In this document: positions 39,818 through 42,034 of the stretch, piece after piece | Numbering within the stretch: position 1 is the first letter of the stretch | How the letters are laid out: the number at the start of each line of letters is the position of its first letter | Source of the DNA: Promethearchaeota archaeon | Lineage (GTDB): Archaea > Asgardarchaeota > Lokiarchaeia > Sigynarchaeales > SOKP01 | Assembly (NCBI GenBank): GCA_019057975.1 | Contig: JAHLWJ010000003.1 | Span: forward strand, 1-42,034 | Length of the DNA: 42,034 nucleotides | Direction of reading: 5' to 3' | Translations under genes and position numbers: made by a program | Notes under the pieces: model-generated | What the model was told of the DNA's origin: nothing | Seen by the model: the letters and a program-made list of their open reading frames with translations, nothing else | Databases searched by the model: none

Positions 39818-40222
39818 TTGTCCATAAAATATAATTATAGAAAGGAAAAAGATGTGGAAAAAGAAATTGAATATAATGAGAGAAAGGGTTCAGAAAACGG
39901 TTTTGTAATAATTAATAATAATTTTTTAGATTATTGGTCGGGTATTATAGGTGCGGGACCATCTGTCCTCTATCTGGATTTATTAAGTTATTGTTATGGC
40001 AAAAAAACACATGCTTGGCCATCTGTGAGAACATTGGCCGAAGATCTCGGAATTACTAAAAATAGTGTTAGAAAATACCGTGAAGTGTTAATTAAATATG
40101 GATTAATTAAGAAGATGTATAAGAGAAAATCGGCAGATGGAAGTTATCAAACCAACGTTTATGAGATAGTTAGATCTGAAGATTTACCATATCCTGAGCA
40201 GAATCGTGAAGAAAATGCATAA
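39818..40222 (+). CDS. Helix-turn-helix protein, HTH_36 / replication-initiator-like
   Basis: This 134-residue protein has the layout of HTH_36 proteins found in plasmid and phage replication or regulation. NGFVIINNNFLDYWSGIIGA leads to a helical segment (PSVLYLDLLSYCYG), then the winged helix-turn-helix THAWPSVRTLAEDLGITKNS with VRKYREVLIKYGLIKK. The PSVRTLAEDLGITKNSVRKY stretch is the recognition motif. The start is TTG 39818; GGGAGG lies 5 nt before it. Two direct repeats and a long hairpin lie just downstream. It could be the remains of a mobile replicon or simply a regulator. Confidence 0.7.
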   Translation: MSIKYNYRKEKDVEKEIEYNERKGSENGFVIINNNFLDYWSGIIGAGPSVLYLDLLSYCYGKKTHAWPSVRTLAEDLGITKNSVRKYREVLIKYGLIKKMYKRKSADGSYQTNVYEIVRSEDLPYPEQNREENA

Positions 40223-40229
40223 TTCAAAA

Positions 40230-40266
40230 CGAGATTGCTTCAGTCGCTTCGCTTCTTAGCAATGAC
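40230..40266. repeat. Third copy of the ARSEATKQS-type palindromic repeat
   Basis: GAGATTGCTTCAG... to ...TTAGCAATGAC follows the HTH gene stop by 8 nt. It differs from the ugd copy at several positions. Confidence 0.7.
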
Positions 40267-40324
40267 ATATAAATTGCTCACTCCTCCTTAATCCCTCATC
40301 GAAAGGGAATAAAATATAGAAAAA

Positions 40325-40399
40325 TTTGCACCAGGGGTAGTGTAAATTTGGAATGGTTTTAATGATTCTGTTGTCATTTTTGCACCAGGGGTAGTGTAA
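40325..40399. repeat. Iteron-like pair of 21-nt direct repeats
   Basis: The same 21 nt, TTTGCACCAGGGGTAGTGTAA, occur at 40325-40345 and 40379-40399, exactly 54 nt apart. A GGTAGTGTTA-like string occurs inverted near 40512-40522, right after the long hairpin. They lie in the gene-free stretch between two convergent genes. Confidence 0.75.
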
Positions 40400-40450
40400 T
40401 ATTTTTGCGAAGGTGGTTCAAATCTTGACCCCTAATAATAACAATATAAT

Positions 40451-40543
40451 AAAAACAACAACAACAATATAGGGCGTAAAAATTGGACTTGGCTAAGTCC
40501 AATTTTTACGCCCTAACACTACCAATGCTGTTGTTGTTTTTTT
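40451..40543. repeat. Long nested hairpin with 20-bp perfect arms
   Basis: Inner arms 40471-40490 and 40495-40514 (AGGGCGTAAAAATTGGACTT and its complement) are perfect around GGCT. Outer AACAACAACA (from 40451) and TGTTGTTGTTTTTT (to 40542) can pair too. A T7 run follows, so it could terminate both convergent genes (plus to 40222, minus from 40581). Confidence 0.75.
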
Positions 40544-40580
40544 AAAATTTAAGAGAATAAAGAAAGAAGATGTAAGATTT

Positions 40581-41216
40581 TTATCCCTTTACGTTTTTTA
40601 AGATAGATTCGAGATTGATTATTTGGATATTTTTGGGTAGATTTTTAAATTTTTTTATTATAGTGATCAGGATTTTATTTTCCTCCTGACTGACAGTGGA
40701 AAGTATGATTAAGTTTTCGGGAGCAGGGGTTTGAGATATTTTCTGAGCAAAGTCGAATAGAGTGAGGATTTCATGTCCCAGAAATTTCTTTTTGGAGGAG
40801 GCAGGGTCATCGGTTAGAATGGAGTGTAATTTTAAGGGACTATCCAAGAGAGAGAGATAGGTTATTTCAGCCAGCTGATCGGTGCCATAGATAACTGCCT
40901 TTCTTGCCCCTTTATCGTAAAGATTGGTAAAGTGGGTAGTAAGCAGGTCTTTGGTATATTGATAGTAGTGCTGAGTTTCCCGAACCCGGTCATAGATAAA
41001 GTTGGTTGCCTGAACCATCCCTTTAGGGGTGATAAGATAGAGAATTTTACGGCCAGTCATCTTTTTGGCCTTGATTAGTCCCCGATGAATCAAGTTTTGC
41101 AGGATAGAGTTAGTCAGACCCAGGGAGATGTTTAGCTTGTGTGCTAAAGAACGCTGGGATAGGGACGGATTTTCTTTTAGTTTTAAGAGAGTGTCAAGAT
41201 GTTTAGATTTGGGCAT
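40581..41216 (-). CDS. Winged-helix (MarR-like) transcriptional regulator with C-terminal Rossmann-like domain
   Basis: This 211-residue protein has an N-terminal winged helix (residues 1-65): NPSLSQRSLAHKLNISLGLT, NSILQNLIHRGLIKAKKM, GRKILYLITPKGM. It resembles the MarR-like regulators found with exopolysaccharide loci. The C-terminal part (110-200) has KAVIYGTDQLAEITYLSLLD and ENLIILSTVSQEENKI, a Rossmann-like fold that may sense a nucleotide-sugar. It lies 19 nt after the four-helix-bundle gene, downstream of P2. It is the best local candidate to bind the GTTCA-N5-TGAAC operators, but this is inference from position only. Confidence 0.75.
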   Translation of the reverse strand: MPKSKHLDTLLKLKENPSLSQRSLAHKLNISLGLTNSILQNLIHRGLIKAKKMTGRKILYLITPKGMVQATNFIYDRVRETQHYYQYTKDLLTTHFTNLYDKGARKAVIYGTDQLAEITYLSLLDSPLKLHSILTDDPASSKKKFLGHEILTLFDFAQKISQTPAPENLIILSTVSQEENKILITIIKKFKNLPKNIQIINLESILKNVKG

Positions 41217-41231
41217 GAGAAAAACCTCACG

Positions 41232-41267
41232 GTTTTTAGTTTTTAGTTTTTAGTTTATAGTTTTTAG
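41232..41267. repeat. Heptamer direct repeat, left flank of the four-helix gene
   Basis: GTTTTTA (three times), GTTTATA, GTTTTTA. The same order GTTTTTA-GTTTTTR-GTTTATA-RTTTTTA recurs at 41637-41669 on the other side of the gene. The left tract encodes the KNYKLKTKN tail of the protein. Confidence 0.7.
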
Positions 41268-41613
41268 ACTTAAGAGATTTAATTAAGCCAGTTAGCATAT
41301 AGATGATTGATTGAATTTTTGCTATTAAAAATTTATATTCATCGTTAGTTATATAGTTTAGATCCTTAGAAAGTAATAGCTGATATTCTGTTTCGAAGGC
41401 GGAGCCTTTGGCTATGCCTAAGAATCGGATTAAGTTTCCATTATCTAACTGTCCACAGCCTTCAACAATGTTAGTCGGGATAGATGATGATCTTCTGATT
41501 TGAGAAGTCATTCCATATTGTTCGTTATTAGGAAATTTTTTGGTAATATTGTAGATATCAATAGTAAATTGATGGGCATCTTCCCAGACTTTTAGTTTTT
41601 TGTAGTCGGACAT
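41236..41613 (-). CDS. Four-helix-bundle protein (23S rRNA intervening-sequence family)
   Basis: This 125-residue protein is of the S23/IVP family: KLKVWEDAHQFTIDIYNITK, FPNNEQYGMTSQIRRSSSIP, TNIVEGCGQ, FLGIAKGSAFETEYQLLLSK. The function is unknown; relatives serve as accessory proteins of retroelements or are encoded in 23S rRNA insertions, but neither an RT nor an rRNA is present here. The C-terminal 10 residues are written by the heptamer repeat at 41232-41267. Similar repeats flank the other side of the gene, as if it were a cassette. It is the first gene after promoter P2, followed by the winged-helix regulator. Confidence 0.85.
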   Translation of the reverse strand: MSDYKKLKVWEDAHQFTIDIYNITKKFPNNEQYGMTSQIRRSSSIPTNIVEGCGQLDNGNLIRFLGIAKGSAFETEYQLLLSKDLNYITNDEYKFLIAKIQSIIYMLTGLIKSLKSKNYKLKTKN

Positions 41614-41636
41614 GGGAGTCTCCCTTCGGTCGACTG

Positions 41637-41669
41637 GTTTTTAGTTTTTGGTTTATAATTTTTAGTAAA
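41637..41669. repeat. Heptamer direct repeat, right flank of the four-helix gene
   Basis: GTTTTTA, GTTTTTG, GTTTATA, ATTTTTA, GTAAATT. It matches the left-flank tract in unit order and lies about 24 nt outside the start codon. Confidence 0.65.
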
Positions 41670-41699
41670 TTCAAAAGAGAAATATTTTCCTTCGGTCGT

Positions 41700-41811
41700 C
41701 TTGTTGCAAGTTGCAAGTTTCGAGTTTCAAGTTAAGAGTAAAGATACAACGTGCAAGATAAAAAAACAAGTTGCAAGGTGCAAGTTTAAAATACAAGATA
41801 CGAAATACAAT
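41700..41811. repeat. Heptamer-phased GTTGCAA tract
   Basis: GTTGCAA, GTTGCAA, GTTTCGA, GTTTCAA, GTTAAGA and further decayed units continue at 7-nt steps up to the operator of P2. Transcription from P2 would cross it. Confidence 0.6.
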
Positions 41812-41864
41812 GTTCAGGATGTGAACTTAGGTAGATTATATTATATTTTGGTGGGTAAAGTCAA
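41812..41864 (-). promoter_or_regulatory. Promoter-operator P2 upstream of the four-helix/winged-helix pair
   Basis: On the minus strand: -35 TTGACT (41859-41864), 18-nt spacer, -10 TATAAT (41835-41840), 8 nt, then GTTCA-CATCC-TGAAC (41812-41826). It is the near twin of P1. The first genes reached are at 41613 and 41216. Confidence 0.75.
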
Positions 41865-41941
41865 GAGGAACGGTTTTTCGCTATTCGTTTTTGGATGAGA
41901 TTGCCACGCACTGATAAATTAGAGATCACAATGACAGAATA

Positions 41942-41960
41942 GACAGGCGAGACGCCTGTC
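41942..41960. repeat. Variable-stem hairpin repeat (GACAGGCG stem)
   Basis: GACAGGCG (41942-41949) pairs with CGCCTGTC (41953-41960), followed by CTAC. It belongs to the same class as the hairpins at 37182 and 38706-38827. A decayed palindromic repeat (41896-41936) lies next to it. Confidence 0.65.
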
Positions 41961-42034
41961 CTACATTATTTCTGATAACAACCATTTCCATACCGGTAAT
42001 ATTTTGATATGTATTCCTTCTACTACTACACTGT
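41961..42034 (-). CDS. C-terminal end of a gene entering from the right edge
   Basis: The minus strand reads SVVVEGIHIKILPVWKWLLS-EIM and stops with TAG at 41961-41963, at the border of the hairpin repeat. Twenty-three codons look protein-like (hydrophobic and basic), but the part seen is too short to name a family. It would be the last gene of another minus-strand unit. Confidence 0.3.
   Translation of the reverse strand, partial: SVVVEGIHIKILPVWKWLLSEIM

Noticed and set aside
1..42034. tRNA or rRNA genes
   Set aside because: I looked for cloverleaf arms, CCA ends and conserved rRNA strings and saw none; a covariance-model scan would be needed to exclude them.

Overview
The window is AT-rich bacterial chromosome from an unidentified, probably uncultured, low-GC organism. 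Strong GGAGG ribosome sites, TTG starts and sigma-70-type promoters are visible. A DUF1659/YvrJ gene pair recalls Firmicutes-like lineages. A eukaryote/archaeon-type GlcNAc-1-phosphate transferase homologue and many palindromic or phased intergenic repeats fit a deep-branching candidate phylum equally well. I cannot fix the phylum from this sequence.

Layout. (1) 1-3.7 kb: pseudouridine catabolism (psuK, and psuG cut by the window edge), a polyprenyl-phosphate GlcNAc-1-P transferase-like protein, and a DUF1659 + YvrJ pair ending in a terminator. (2) 3.9-37.1 kb: one long surface-polysaccharide locus, all on the minus strand and so read from right to left. The order is ugd, then legB-legC and two NeuD-type acyltransferases, then a dedicated mini fatty-acid-synthase cassette (FabD, KAS III, ACP, FabG). 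Next come a glycosyltransferase, NeuB, an SpsF/NeuA-like cytidylyltransferase, a second divergent NeuB, a CBS-nucleotidyltransferase (PtmE-like) and a methyltransferase. The ABC exporter Wzm/Wzt follows, then a capsule-type transferase, an oxidoreductase-epimerase fusion, seven more glycosyltransferases (one a GT2-GT4 fusion) and an O-antigen ligase-like membrane protein. Three decayed genes lie between the late genes. (3) 37.1-39.8 kb: intergenic repeats, a MNT/HEPN pair, relics including a DUF433 antitoxin tail, and a MazEF-type module. (4) 39.8-42 kb: a HTH_36-like protein beside iteron-like direct repeats and a long hairpin, a winged-helix regulator, and a four-helix-bundle (23S-IVP family) protein framed by direct repeats.

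How it fits together. The leg/neu genes should make a CMP-activated legionaminic-acid-like nonulosonate. The FabD/KAS III/ACP/FabG set lacks dehydratase and enoyl reductase, so it should stop at a 3-hydroxyacyl-ACP. One of the adjacent NeuD-like enzymes could place that acyl group on the sugar amine. Wzm/Wzt would export the chain and the WaaL-like protein may attach it.

The most striking regulatory signal is a promoter-operator module found three times by eye. It has a TTGAC-type -35, a TATA-type -10, and the palindrome GTTCA-N5-TGAAC starting exactly 8 nt after the -10. The copies lie upstream of ugd, of the legB operon, and of the four-helix/winged-helix pair. This suggests a small autoregulated glycan regulon. 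A palindromic repeat has also inserted in frame in ugd, adding a VIARSEATKQSR peptide, and several intergenic tracts show strict 7-nt or 8-nt phasing.
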